From positions 1,302,001-1,366,000 of the forward strand of contig CP051239.1 of the NCBI GenBank assembly GCA_017794945.1: a stretch of DNA of 64,000 nucleotides, given 5' to 3'. Of this stretch, positions 1 to 8,837 are shown piece by piece. The DNA is from Alcanivorax sp. Its GTDB lineage: Bacteria > Pseudomonadota > Gammaproteobacteria > Pseudomonadales > Alcanivoracaceae. Every line of letters begins with the position of its first letter. Position 1 is the stretch's first letter. Under the pieces are notes generated by a model. The model did no database searches and was not told where the DNA came from. It saw nothing but the letters and a program-made list of their open reading frames with translations. Made by a program: the position numbers and the translations under genes.

Positions 1-1448
1 AGGCCGGGCTGCGCCCACTGCCCGGCCACCGCCAGGCAGGCTTCAAGCACCGGCTCGCCCCAGATCGCCAGCGCCGGGGTGGTGGCCAGCAGCGCCACCG
101 TGGCCGCCAGGCGCGGCCCGTCCAGGCTGCGTTCTTCGCCGTCGCCGGTGGCCCGCCAGAACAGCGTCGACCCGGCCCGGCTCAGGCCGATCAGGGCGAT
201 CAGGCCGCCGCCCAGCAACAGCAACCAATAGACCGGCGCCGGCACCGCCTGCATCAGGGCGACCTTGCCGATAAAGCCGGATAACGGCGGCAGGCCGACC
301 ACGGCGATGGCGCCGGCGAAAAACAGCGCGCCGAGCACCCCGCGGCCGACGGGGGACGGCCCCGCTTCAAGCCGGTCCGCCAGTTCCCCACGCCCCCGGG
401 ACACCAGGTCCGCCAGCAGAAACAGGCCGCCGCACACCAGGGTCGAGTGGATCAGGTAGTAAAGCATGGCGCCGAACGCCGCCGGCGACGACCAGGCCAG
501 CCCGGCCACCAGCGTGCCCACCGACATCACCAGCAAATAGGCGACCAGTTCGCCGAGGCGGCGGGCGCCGAGCACGCCCACCGCGGCCAGGCCCAGGGTG
601 ATCAGCGCCAGAATCCACAGCGGGTCCCGGCCCAGCCCGGCCAGCGCGCCGCCGCTGAACGCCAGGCCGTACACCCGGGCGATGGCGTAGATACCCACCT
701 TGGTCATGATCGCGAACAGCGCCGCCACCGGCGCCGTGGCGTTGGCGTAGGTGGCCGGCAGCCAGAAGTAGAGCGGGAACAGCGCCGCCTTCAGGCCGAA
801 CACCACCCACATCAGCAGGCCGGAAAGGCGCGCCAGATCCAGACTGTTACCCTCCAGTTCACTCACTTTGACCGCAAAGTCGGCCATATTGAGCGTACCG
901 GTGGTGCCGTAAGCGAGCCCCAGCGCAACCAGGAACAGCGCCGAACCGATCAGGTTGAGCACCACATAGTGAATGCCGCCCTTCACCCGGGCCGGGCCAC
1001 GGCCGTGCAGGGCCAGCCCGTAGGAGGCGATCAACAGCACCTCGAAGAACACGAACAGGTTGAACAGGTCGCCGGTCAGGAAGGCGCCGTTGATGCCCAT
1101 CAGCTGCAGCTGGAACAACGCGTGGAAGTTGGCGCCGCGCCGGTCGTCGCCACGGCTGCCGTAGATCAGCGCCGGCAGCGCCAGCACCGCGGTGAGCAGC
1201 ACCATCAGGGCACTCAGCCGGTCGAGCACCAGCACGATGCCGAACGGCGCCCGCCAGTCACCCAGCTGATACACGCCGATATCGCCGCTGGCCGCCTGCT
1301 GCCACAGGCCCAGCGCCACGGGGATCAATGCCAGGGTCGCCAGCAGACCGGTGAGGCGGCGCAGGCGCTGGCGTTCGCGGACCTCCAGCAAAAGCAGCAT
1401 GCCCGCGAACGCGGGGATCAGAATCGGCGCGATGATCAAATGTTCCAT
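1..1448 (-). CDS. mrpD: Mrp Na+/H+ antiporter subunit D, 3' end cut by window edge
   Basis: MrpD (MnhD/PhaD) is an integral membrane subunit related to the proton-pumping NuoM/NuoN subunits of complex I and works in the multi-subunit Mrp monovalent cation/proton antiporter. The visible part (about 482 codons) is almost entirely hydrophobic helices and includes the family's conserved lysine-bearing segment (LKAALFPLYFWLP) and later GLPPLSGFIGK. It starts with ATG at 1448, overlapping the mrpC stop as TGATG, so translation is coupled. The C-terminus and the expected mrpE, F and G lie beyond position 1. Family is certain; subunit D rather than A follows from order and the MEHLIIAPIL start. Confidence 0.93.
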   Translation of the reverse strand, partial: MEHLIIAPILIPAFAGMLLLLEVRERQRLRRLTGLLATLALIPVALGLWQQAASGDIGVYQLGDWRAPFGIVLVLDRLSALMVLLTAVLALPALIYGSRGDDRRGANFHALFQLQLMGINGAFLTGDLFNLFVFFEVLLIASYGLALHGRGPARVKGGIHYVVLNLIGSALFLVALGLAYGTTGTLNMADFAVKVSELEGNSLDLARLSGLLMWVVFGLKAALFPLYFWLPATYANATAPVAALFAIMTKVGIYAIARVYGLAFSGGALAGLGRDPLWILALITLGLAAVGVLGARRLGELVAYLLVMSVGTLVAGLAWSSPAAFGAMLYYLIHSTLVCGGLFLLADLVSRGRGELADRLEAGPSPVGRGVLGALFFAGAIAVVGLPPLSGFIGKVALMQAVPAPVYWLLLLGGGLIALIGLSRAGSTLFWRATGDGEERSLDGPRLAATVALLATTPALAIWGEPVLEACLAVAGQWAQPG

Positions 1449-1783
1449 CAGCCGTCCTCCCCGTCGGAGCCACCGTCCACGTGATCGCTCTTCATTTCAC
1501 CCTGGCCGCGCAGGGCCAGCACCACCAGAAAGGCGGTCATGGCGAAACCGATCACAATGGCGGTCAGCACCAGCGCCTGGGGCAAGGGGTCGCTGGCGTT
1601 TTCGGACATGCCCACCACCGGCACCTGGTTCAGGCTCAAGCGGCCGGACACGAACACGAACAGGTTGACCCCGTAGCTGAGCAGCGTAATGCCCAGAATC
1701 ACCGGGAAGGTGCGCGCGCGCAGGGTCAGATAGACGCCGCAACCGATCAGCGTCGCGATGATCAACGCAAGCATCACTTCCAT
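1448..1783 (-). CDS. mrpC: Mrp Na+/H+ antiporter subunit C
   Basis: A 111-residue membrane protein homologous to NuoK, with three predicted transmembrane helices (about residues 3-22, 27-47 and 70-92) and a short acidic, hydrophilic C-terminal tail. MrpC is needed for assembly and activity of the Mrp antiporter, which exchanges Na+ (or K+/Li+) for H+ and supports salt and alkali tolerance. The conserved glycine-rich start of the second helix (GITLLSYGVNLFVF) is present. It lies between mrpA and mrpD with 1-nt TGATG overlaps on both sides, which indicates one operon. Length is usual for the family. Confidence 0.95.
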   Translation of the reverse strand: MEVMLALIIATLIGCGVYLTLRARTFPVILGITLLSYGVNLFVFVSGRLSLNQVPVVGMSENASDPLPQALVLTAIVIGFAMTAFLVVLALRGQGEMKSDHVDGGSDGEDG

Positions 1784-4629
1784 CAGGCGCCTCCTCTCTG
1801 GCCGGTTTGGTCAGGGTCATTCCCGGCGCCGGTGCCGGCGCCCTTGTCGTCCAACAGCGACAGCTTGCCGAGGTTCGCCAGCATCAGCAGCGTGGCGCCC
1901 ACCACGGTGAGGAACACACCGGTATCGAACAGCATGGCGCTGGCCACCTCGAACTTGCCCACCAGCGGCCAGTGGATGTAATCAAAGGTGCTGGTCAGGA
2001 ACGGATGGCCGAACAACCAGGAGGCCACCCCGGTGATCCCGGCCAGCAGCAGGCCCAGCGCCACCACCGGGTGGTAGTCGCCGGGCATGCGGTGGTGCAT
2101 CCAGCCCACCCCGGAGGCCACGTACTGCAGCAACAGCGCCACCGACGTCACCAGGCCGGCGATAAAGCCGCCGCCGGGCAGGTTATGGCCGCGCAGGAAG
2201 ATGTACACCGACACCAGCAGGGCCAGCGGCAGCAACGGCCGCGAGATGGTCACCAGCACCAGCGGGTGCGCGTCCCGCGCCCAGGGCCGGCCGGTGGAAT
2301 CCGCCCGGGGCGAGGTCAGCTTGAGATCCTTGAGCAGCGCGTAGATGCCCATGGCGGCGATGCCCAGCACGGTGATCTCACCGAAGGTATCGAAGCCCCG
2401 GAAGTCCACCAGGATCACGTTGACCACATTGGTGCCACCGCCGCCCGGCTTGGCGTTCTCCAGGAAGAAGCCGCTGATGCTGTTGAAGTCGCTGGTCATC
2501 ATGGCGAACGCCATGACGCCGACGCCACCGCCGACCACCACCGACAGGAACAGATCGCGGAACACTCTGAACACGCCGGATTCGGCGCTGGTGCGCACCG
2601 GCAGAAAGTACATCGCCAGGATCAGCAGCATCACCGTGACCACTTCCACGGAAAGCTGGGTGAGCGCCAGATCCGGCGCCGAGAAGCGCACGAACACCAG
2701 CGACACCACCAGCCCCACCACGCTGATCGACATGATCGCCGTCATCCGGTGGCGGTGCAGAATGGCGGTGATCACCGCGGCCACGATCAACATGGCGCCG
2801 GCCAGCAGCGCCACCCCGTCCAGGGGCAGCAGCGCCCGGTCGCCGCTCAGCAAACGCGGTCCCAGCTGCGTCAGCAGCACCAGCGAGACCACCGCCAGCA
2901 ACCAGGCCACATAGGTCTGCAGGGAGCCGTTGCGCAAGCGCCCGCTCAACGCCCCGGCGAACCCCGCCACCGCCTGCATGGCGCGCTCGAAAATCAGGTT
3001 GGCGTTGATCTCGGGCAGGCGCGCGTGCCACCGGAACAGACGCTGCCGCTGGCTGTAGACCAGCACGCCGCCGACCAGGGCGATGACGCTCATCAGCAAC
3101 GGCAGGTTAAAGCCGTGCCAGATGGAAAGATGGTATTCCGGCAGGGTGCCGCCAAGCGTGGCGGTGCCGGCCACCGCCAGCAGCCCGGCCACGGTGAGCG
3201 CCGGGAACACGCCCACCGCCACGCACAGCGCCACCAGTATCTCCACCGGCACTTTCATGTAACGGGGCGGCTCATGGGGCGGAAACTTGGGCAGGTTCAC
3301 CGGCTCGCCGTTGAAGAAGACGTCGTGGATAAAGCGCGCCGAATAGGCCACCGACAACACGCCGCCCAGGGTGGCGCCCAGCGGCAGCACCCAGCTCAGG
3401 GCGCCGAGCCGGTCGGACTGCAGGGTCTCGGCGAAGAACATCTCCTTGGACAGGAAGCCGTTGAGCAACGGCACCCCGGCCATCGCCGCCGAGGCCACCA
3501 TGGCGAGCACCGCGGTGTACGGCATGTAGCGCCACAAGCCGTTGATACGGCGCATGTCCCGGGTGCCGGTTTCGTGATCAATGATGCCGGCGGCCATGAA
3601 CAGCGACGCCTTGAAGGTGGCGTGGTTGATGATGTGGAACACCGCCGCCACCGCCGCCAGCTCGGTGTTCAGGCCGAACAGCAGGGTGATCAGACCCAGA
3701 TGGCTGATGGTGGAATAGGCCAGCAGCCCTTTCAGGTCGTGCTGGAACAGCGCCGCCAGCGCCCCCCACAGCAGCGTCGCCATGCCGGCCAGCGTAACCA
3801 GGTCGAACCACAGGTTGGTGCCCGCCAGCATCGGGTAGAAGCGGGCCAGCAAAAACACCCCCGCCTTGACCATGGTGGCGGAGTGCAAGTAAGCACTTAC
3901 CGGCGTCGGCGCCGCCATGGCATGGGGCAGCCAGAAGTGGAACGGGAATTGGGCACTCTTGGTGAAAATACCCAGCAGCACCAGGCAAAGAATCAGCGGG
4001 TAGAGCCCGCTGGCGCGGATGGCATCGCCGCTGGCCAGCGCCTCGCCCAGGGAATAGCTGCCCACCACCTGGCCGATCAGCAGCACCCCGGCGAGCAGCG
4101 CCAGGCCGCCCAGGCCGGTGACCGTGAGCGCCATGCGCGCCCCCTTCCTGGCGCCGCTGTTGTGCGACCAGAAACCGATCAGCAAGAACGAGCTGAGGCT
4201 GGTGAGCTCCCAGAACACCACCAGCAGCAGCAGGTTGTCACTGGTCACCACCCCCAGCATGGCGCCCATGAAGAGCAGCAGGTAGGCGTAAAAACGCCCG
4301 GCTTTTTCATCGGCGGACAGATAGTAGCGCGCGTACAGAATAATCAGCAGGCCGATGCCCAGCACCAGCATGGCGAACATCAGCGCCAGGCCGTCCAGGC
4401 GGAACGCCAGGTCCAGGCCCAGGCTGGGCAGCCACTGCAGTGAAGAGAGCACCGTTTCGCCGGCGATCACCCGTCGCGCGGGCGCCACCATCAAAGCCAG
4501 AGCCAGGGCCGGCAACGCCGCGGCGCTCAGCGCCAGCAGCGTGCGCGAGGCCCTGAAACGTTCGGCCAGCGGCGGCAGTGCGGCCCCCAGAAAGGGCAGC
4601 AGCACCAGAATGGAAAGATTCATAGGCAA
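1783..4629 (-). CDS. mrpA: Mrp Na+/H+ antiporter subunit A fused to subunit B
   Basis: A 948-residue polytopic membrane protein and the first gene of the visible antiporter operon. The N-terminal two thirds are NuoL-like, with the ion-conducting signature around residues 215-260 (FTKSAQFPFHFWLP, then SAYLHSATMVKAGVF). The C-terminal part from about residue 790 (RPLLPLALLVSVYIFLRGHN, then LPGGGF) is an MrpB/MnhB domain. An A-B fusion is the mark of the six-gene group 2 Mrp operons found in pseudomonads and rhizobia; group 1 has separate A and B. The 236 bases upstream hold no gene and probably the promoter, but I could not fix one convincingly. Confidence 0.95.
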   Translation of the reverse strand: MPMNLSILVLLPFLGAALPPLAERFRASRTLLALSAAALPALALALMVAPARRVIAGETVLSSLQWLPSLGLDLAFRLDGLALMFAMLVLGIGLLIILYARYYLSADEKAGRFYAYLLLFMGAMLGVVTSDNLLLLVVFWELTSLSSFLLIGFWSHNSGARKGARMALTVTGLGGLALLAGVLLIGQVVGSYSLGEALASGDAIRASGLYPLILCLVLLGIFTKSAQFPFHFWLPHAMAAPTPVSAYLHSATMVKAGVFLLARFYPMLAGTNLWFDLVTLAGMATLLWGALAALFQHDLKGLLAYSTISHLGLITLLFGLNTELAAVAAVFHIINHATFKASLFMAAGIIDHETGTRDMRRINGLWRYMPYTAVLAMVASAAMAGVPLLNGFLSKEMFFAETLQSDRLGALSWVLPLGATLGGVLSVAYSARFIHDVFFNGEPVNLPKFPPHEPPRYMKVPVEILVALCVAVGVFPALTVAGLLAVAGTATLGGTLPEYHLSIWHGFNLPLLMSVIALVGGVLVYSQRQRLFRWHARLPEINANLIFERAMQAVAGFAGALSGRLRNGSLQTYVAWLLAVVSLVLLTQLGPRLLSGDRALLPLDGVALLAGAMLIVAAVITAILHRHRMTAIMSISVVGLVVSLVFVRFSAPDLALTQLSVEVVTVMLLILAMYFLPVRTSAESGVFRVFRDLFLSVVVGGGVGVMAFAMMTSDFNSISGFFLENAKPGGGGTNVVNVILVDFRGFDTFGEITVLGIAAMGIYALLKDLKLTSPRADSTGRPWARDAHPLVLVTISRPLLPLALLVSVYIFLRGHNLPGGGFIAGLVTSVALLLQYVASGVGWMHHRMPGDYHPVVALGLLLAGITGVASWLFGHPFLTSTFDYIHWPLVGKFEVASAMLFDTGVFLTVVGATLLMLANLGKLSLLDDKGAGTGAGNDPDQTGQRGGA

Positions 4630-4865
4630 TCCGTTGTCAGTTGCGGCAACGCCACGTCGAGCTTATCAGTAAATCATCAACTCAGCGTGACAACGGGCGG
4701 ATCCGGGAAATAGGGGCGGCGGCCCCGCCGCGGGCAGTGGGCGGGCATACTGATCATTCTGTGGTGCCGCAATTGGCAGTCCATGCAAAACCGAATCACT
4801 GAAAAGGGTCCGTAGTATGCCACACCGATCCGGGGCGAACACAAGACCGGCCCGCCACCCGGGTA

Positions 4866-5630
4866 TCAGAGCTCGCCCACGAATTGATTATAGAACTGCC
4901 GGGCGGTGCGCCCGGAGCGCCCGCCGCGCTCCATGGAAAAGCGGCGGGCGAGAATGTGCAGCCGGTCGCGGTCGGCGACCTCGCCGAACAGGTGATCGAC
5001 GATCTGGAAATACTGCGCTTCATTGATCGGGTAAAAGCTCAGCGACAGGCCGAACCGGTCGGACAGGGAAATCTTCTCTTCCACCACGTCGCCGTGGTGG
5101 ATCTCACGGCCCACCACCCGGCTCTGCTCGTTGTCGGCCTGGTACTCAGACACCAGGTGGCGGCGGTTACTGGTGGCGTACAGGCGGACGTTCTCCGGCG
5201 GCAGCTCCAGCGAGCCTTCGAGCACGCTTTTCAGGTGCTTGTACTGGGTTTCACCATCCTCGAAGGCAATGTCGTCGCAGTACACCACGAAACGCTGGGC
5301 GCGCTCGCGCAGATCATCGACGATCTCCGGCAGGTCCACCAGGTCGTGCTTTTCCACCTCGATCATGCGCAGCCCGCGCGGCGCGTATTCGTTCAGCAGC
5401 GCTTTCACCAGCGACGACTTGCCGGTGCCCCGGCTGCCCCACAGCAGCGCATGGTTGGCGGGCTTGCCGGCCAGGAAGCGTTCGGTGTTCTGCACCAGCT
5501 TCCGTTTCTGCGTGTCCACGCCGAGCAGATCGTCCAGCGCCACCGGGTCCAGGTGCCGCACCGGTCTCAGCCGTTGCTGTCTGGGCCGCCAGATGGCGGC
5601 CGCTTCCGCGCGCCAATCAACGTGATTCAT
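4866..5630 (-). CDS. DUF815 family AAA+ ATPase
   Basis: A 254-residue protein of the DUF815 family, predicted cytosolic AAA+ ATPases of unknown role. Walker A is GSRGTGKSS at residues 65-73 and Walker B (FVVYCDDIAF) is near residue 115. Downstream SNRRH and the arginine-rich SDRFGLSLSF segment fit the sensor 1 and arginine-finger region of the family. The start at 5630 (MNHVDW) is chosen because GGGGA lies just upstream; the frame stays open further upstream but that part looks non-coding. It is divergent from the lipoprotein gene at 5764. No substrate or pathway can be named from the sequence. Confidence 0.9.
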   Translation of the reverse strand: MNHVDWRAEAAAIWRPRQQRLRPVRHLDPVALDDLLGVDTQKRKLVQNTERFLAGKPANHALLWGSRGTGKSSLVKALLNEYAPRGLRMIEVEKHDLVDLPEIVDDLRERAQRFVVYCDDIAFEDGETQYKHLKSVLEGSLELPPENVRLYATSNRRHLVSEYQADNEQSRVVGREIHHGDVVEEKISLSDRFGLSLSFYPINEAQYFQIVDHLFGEVADRDRLHILARRFSMERGGRSGRTARQFYNQFVGEL

Positions 5631-5706
5631 GGTGTCCCCGTTGGAAATCAGGTCAAAAATATTGCCACGGTCGGCCCGGCGACTAAAGAACTTGCTTGCC
5701 CGCCCC

Positions 5707-5729
5707 GGGTCCACCTTTAACATGGACCC
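5707..5729. repeat. 7-bp inverted repeat in divergent intergenic region
   Basis: GGGTCCA at 5707-5713 and its exact complement TGGACCC at 5723-5729 surround a 9-bp AT-rich loop. It sits between the DUF815 gene and the lipoprotein gene, 34 bp before the lipoprotein start. It could be an operator or a short leader hairpin; I cannot say which. Confidence 0.4.
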
Positions 5730-5763
5730 AGGATAAAACACGCAACCGACCCCGGAGACACCC

Positions 5764-6003
5764 ATGATTCGCTTCCCTCTCGCCGGCCTTACGCTGATCC
5801 TGGCAGCCGCGGGCTGCGCCCATACCCCGGCGAACCTCCCCGACAACGCCCGCCCCTGCCCGGAACCGCGGCCGCAAATGTGCACCATGGAATACCGCCC
5901 GGTGATCGGCCTGGACAAGAACGGCGAAACCCTGGGCGAATACAGCAACGCCTGCAGCGGCTGCGCCAAAGAAGGCGTCGCCTATACCGTGCCGGTTAAA
6001 TAA
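5764..6003 (+). CDS. Small lipoprotein with Kazal-like cysteine pattern
   Basis: A 79-residue predicted lipoprotein. The N-terminus MIRFPLAGLTLILAAAGC is a signal peptide ending in a lipobox (AAGC), so residue 18 is the likely lipidated cysteine. The mature part has a Kazal-type pattern: CPEPRPQMC, then EYRPVIGLDKNG, then EYSNACSGCAKEG. Kazal domains are serine protease inhibitor folds, and bacterial lipoproteins with reduced versions of it exist. Here the usual P-V-C before G-x-D reads P-V-I, so one disulfide partner seems missing. The DUF2868 gene follows 17 nt downstream, possibly in one transcript. Inhibitor activity is not established. Confidence 0.75.
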   Translation: MIRFPLAGLTLILAAAGCAHTPANLPDNARPCPEPRPQMCTMEYRPVIGLDKNGETLGEYSNACSGCAKEGVAYTVPVK

Positions 6004-6020
6004 CGTCCAAGGACACCGCT

Positions 6021-7340
6021 TTGCCGCTTTCGCCCGTACGCCGGTTACTGGACTTCGACGCGCAATATCGCCGCGACCAGCAGCACACGCCGGACTTTCT
6101 GCATCGCCGCGACCGCCGTCTGGCGCTGGCCCGTGAACAGGACGGCGCGCCGCCGCCGGACGCCGCCGCCTGGCTGAGCGCGGTGGACGCCCCCGGCGCC
6201 GGCGCGGCGCTGCGCCCCTGGCGCCGCGGCCGGGCCGCGCTGACCCTGGCCGGCGCGGTGCTGGGCGTGCTGACCATGCTCGGCGTGCTGTACGTGGACG
6301 GCCAGGGCCGCATCAATGTCACCCTGATTCTGGCGCTGGCCCTGCTGCAACTGCTGCTCGCCCTGGCCACCACCGCCCAGGCGTTAAGCGGCCGGCGCCC
6401 CTGGGGCCGGCTGCTGGGCCGGGGCGACGGCGGGCCGCCGGTACTCCGCCAGCTGTACCCGCAGCTGGCCGCCCGCGCCGCCCACGGCGCCGGCCTGGCG
6501 TTCGCCGCCACCGCCCTGCTCACCCTGCTGGTCCAGGTGCTGGTGCGCGATCTGGCGTTCGGCTGGAGCACCACCCTGCAGACCTCCGTGCCCGCCTACC
6601 ACGCCCTGGTGGAACAGCTTGCCTGGCCCTGGCGCGGCTGGCTGCCCGGCGCCGTGCCGGGCCTGGAACTGGTGGAGCAATCCCGTTACTTCCGGCTCGG
6701 CGGTGAGGCTCCCGCCGACCCGGAACGCCTGGGCGCCTGGTGGCCGTTCCTGGCCATGCTGTGGCTCTGCTATGTGCTGCTGCCCCGGCTTATCCTGCTG
6801 GGGCTGGCGCGGCTGCACCTGAACCACCGCGCCGGCGTGCTGCTGCGACGCCACCCGGGCTGGGCGGCGCTGCGCCAGCGCTTCGCCACGCCCTGGGTGG
6901 ACAGCGGCCCGACACCGGTCGCCGCCGGCGCCGGCCCCGCGGTACCGCCCGCCGACACGCTGGCGCCGCCGCCGGAAAGCGGCGTGGTGATCCGCTGGGC
7001 CGGCGCCGGCAGCGCCGACCTCGCCCGAAACCTGCTCCAGGACGCCCCCATGCAGGTGCTCGAAGCCGGCGGCAGCGCCAGCCTGGAGCAGGACCGCGAT
7101 ACCCTCACCCGCGCCGACCTGGGCCTGCCGGTGGTGGTGCTGACGCGCGGCTGGGAACCGCCCACCGGCGAACTGGCGGACTTCCTCGACGACGCCCGCC
7201 ACAGCCTGCCGGCGAACACCGACATCGTGCTGCTGCCGCTCGCCGCCGACGATCAAACCGCTCTGGTGGACGGCGCGCTGCTGGCCCAGTGGCAACGCTT
7301 CGTGGACCGGCACCGGCCGGTCAGGCTGTGTCGCCCATGA
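6021..7340 (+). CDS. DUF2868 domain membrane protein
   Basis: A 439-residue DUF2868 protein with predicted membrane helices around residues 72-93, 98-115, 150-170 and 240-262, a proline/alanine-rich linker, and a soluble C-terminal domain. The start is TTG at 6021, supported by AAGGA 7 nt upstream. The stop overlaps the following GTPase start as ATGA. Genes of this family typically sit directly before a DUF3482 GTPase, so the two probably act together at the membrane. Function is unknown. Product family rests on neighbourhood and recognised sequence; confidence in the gene itself is high. Confidence 0.87.
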   Translation: MPLSPVRRLLDFDAQYRRDQQHTPDFLHRRDRRLALAREQDGAPPPDAAAWLSAVDAPGAGAALRPWRRGRAALTLAGAVLGVLTMLGVLYVDGQGRINVTLILALALLQLLLALATTAQALSGRRPWGRLLGRGDGGPPVLRQLYPQLAARAAHGAGLAFAATALLTLLVQVLVRDLAFGWSTTLQTSVPAYHALVEQLAWPWRGWLPGAVPGLELVEQSRYFRLGGEAPADPERLGAWWPFLAMLWLCYVLLPRLILLGLARLHLNHRAGVLLRRHPGWAALRQRFATPWVDSGPTPVAAGAGPAVPPADTLAPPPESGVVIRWAGAGSADLARNLLQDAPMQVLEAGGSASLEQDRDTLTRADLGLPVVVLTRGWEPPTGELADFLDDARHSLPANTDIVLLPLAADDQTALVDGALLAQWQRFVDRHRPVRLCRP

Positions 7341-8764
7341 GCGAGCGCCCCCTGCCCCGTTTCGCCGTGGTCGGCCACCCCAACAAGGGCAAGTCGAGCA
7401 TTGTCGCCACCCTGGCCCAGAACGACGGCATCGCCATCGCCCTGGAGCCGGGCACCACCCGGGAGAACGGCCACTACCCGCTGCGCGTGGACGACCGGCT
7501 GCTGTACGAACTGATCGACACCCCCGGCTTCCAGCGCCCGCGCCGGGTGCTGGCCTGGCTGCAGGCGCACAGCCTGTCCGCGTCGGACCGGCCGGACACG
7601 GTGCGCGCCTTTGTCACCCAGCACCGCGACGACCCCCGTTTCCATGACGAATGCCAGCTGCTGACGCCGATACTGGAGGGCGCCGGCATTCTCTATGTGG
7701 TGGACGGCGCGGTGCCCTACAGCCGCGAACAGGAAGCGGAAATGGAAATCCTGCGCTGGACCGGCCGCCCCAGCCTGGCGCTGATCAACCGCATCGGCGC
7801 GGGCGACCATCTCGCGGACTGGCGCGCCGCCCTGGGTCAGTACTTCCAGATCGTGCGCGACTTCGACGCGGTGCACGCCCCCTTCGAGGCCCACCTGAGC
7901 CTGCTGCGCGGTTTCGGCCAGCTGGCCCCGGAGTGGGAAGCGCCGCTTGAGGAGGCCACCCACCATCTGCGCGACCAGCGCCGGCACCGCCAGCGCCAGG
8001 CCCTGCAACTGATCGCCGCCGCCCTGGCGGACATGCTCACCCACCGGGAAACCGGCCGGCTGCGCGACGACGGCAACCGCGACGCGCTCGAGCACGAACT
8101 CGGGCAGCGCTGGCGGGACTGGCAGCGCCGGCGGGAGCAGCGCCTGCGCCGCGACGTGGAAGCCCTCTACCAACACCGCCACCTGCGCCGCCGCGAGCAG
8201 GTCCTGGCGTGGCAGCCGGGCAGCGACCTGTTCAGCGAACAGGCCCGCCGGACCTGGGGCGTGAGCCGCACCTACCTGGCCACCGCCGGCTTCGGCGCCG
8301 GCGCCCTGGGCGGGGCCGGCATCGACGCGCTCGCCGCCGGTCACTCGCTGGGGGCCGGCGCCCTGATCGGCGGCGTGCTGGGCGCCGCCGGCAGCGTCTT
8401 CTACGGCGGCAAGTACGCCGACAAACTGGGCGCCCTGAAAGTGCTGGAGCGTTTTACCGGCGGCGCCGAAGCGGCCTTCGGGCCGGTGCGCGATCCGCAG
8501 TTCGGCTATGTGGTGCTGGGCCGGGCCCTGGAGCACTGGCATCAGGTCAGTCACCGCAATCACGCCGGGCGTGACCCGCTCACCCTGGATGACGCCGACC
8601 GCCACTGGCTGGAACAGCTGCCCCGGGTGCAGCGCCAGCGTTTGCAGAAGGCGTTGCAGGATCCGCCGCGTGAGCCCGGGGATGTGAAGCGCCGGGATGG
8701 TCTGGAAAGCGCTGTGGGGCAGGCGGGTGAGGCGTTTCTTACTTGGCGATCGGCGGCGTCTTAA
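7337..8764 (+). CDS. DUF3482 domain GTPase
   Basis: A 475-residue protein with an Era/TrmE-like GTPase domain at the N-terminus: G1 is GHPNKGKSS (about residues 12-20), a threonine-containing G2 (GTTRENG) follows, and G3 is DTPG (about residues 61-64). The expected G4 motif NKxD reads NRIG, so guanine recognition is atypical. The C-terminal half carries an arginine-rich helical stretch and a glycine/alanine-rich hydrophobic segment (about residues 315-365) that could insert in or associate with the membrane. ATG at 7337 overlaps the DUF2868 stop by 4 nt, so the two are translationally coupled. Cellular role unknown. Confidence 0.9.
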   Translation: MSERPLPRFAVVGHPNKGKSSIVATLAQNDGIAIALEPGTTRENGHYPLRVDDRLLYELIDTPGFQRPRRVLAWLQAHSLSASDRPDTVRAFVTQHRDDPRFHDECQLLTPILEGAGILYVVDGAVPYSREQEAEMEILRWTGRPSLALINRIGAGDHLADWRAALGQYFQIVRDFDAVHAPFEAHLSLLRGFGQLAPEWEAPLEEATHHLRDQRRHRQRQALQLIAAALADMLTHRETGRLRDDGNRDALEHELGQRWRDWQRRREQRLRRDVEALYQHRHLRRREQVLAWQPGSDLFSEQARRTWGVSRTYLATAGFGAGALGGAGIDALAAGHSLGAGALIGGVLGAAGSVFYGGKYADKLGALKVLERFTGGAEAAFGPVRDPQFGYVVLGRALEHWHQVSHRNHAGRDPLTLDDADRHWLEQLPRVQRQRLQKALQDPPREPGDVKRRDGLESAVGQAGEAFLTWRSAAS

Positions 8765-8802
8765 AAGCGTCTCTGGCATCCTGCCGGGTGGCTGAAAGCC
8801 AC

Positions 8803-8833
8803 CCTTTCGCGGGCTGGGCCCGCTCGCACAAGG
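8803..8833. repeat. REP-like palindrome (single copy)
   Basis: A GC-rich imperfect palindrome (CCTTTCGCGGGCTGGGCCCG followed by CTCGCACAAGG) between the convergent DUF3482 and mmsR genes. It is the same family as the copies at 34704-34847 and 53297-53340. The core resembles the REP sequences of Pseudomonas. Extragenic placement between convergent genes is typical, and it may also act as a bidirectional terminator. Confidence 0.75.
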
Positions 8834-8837
8834 TGGC

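Noticed and set aside
1807..4443. Very long open frame (878 codons) antisense to mrpA
   Set aside because: Product is rich in Gln, His and Arg, with no domain, as expected from the complement of GC-rich membrane-protein codons; mrpA on the other strand is certain.
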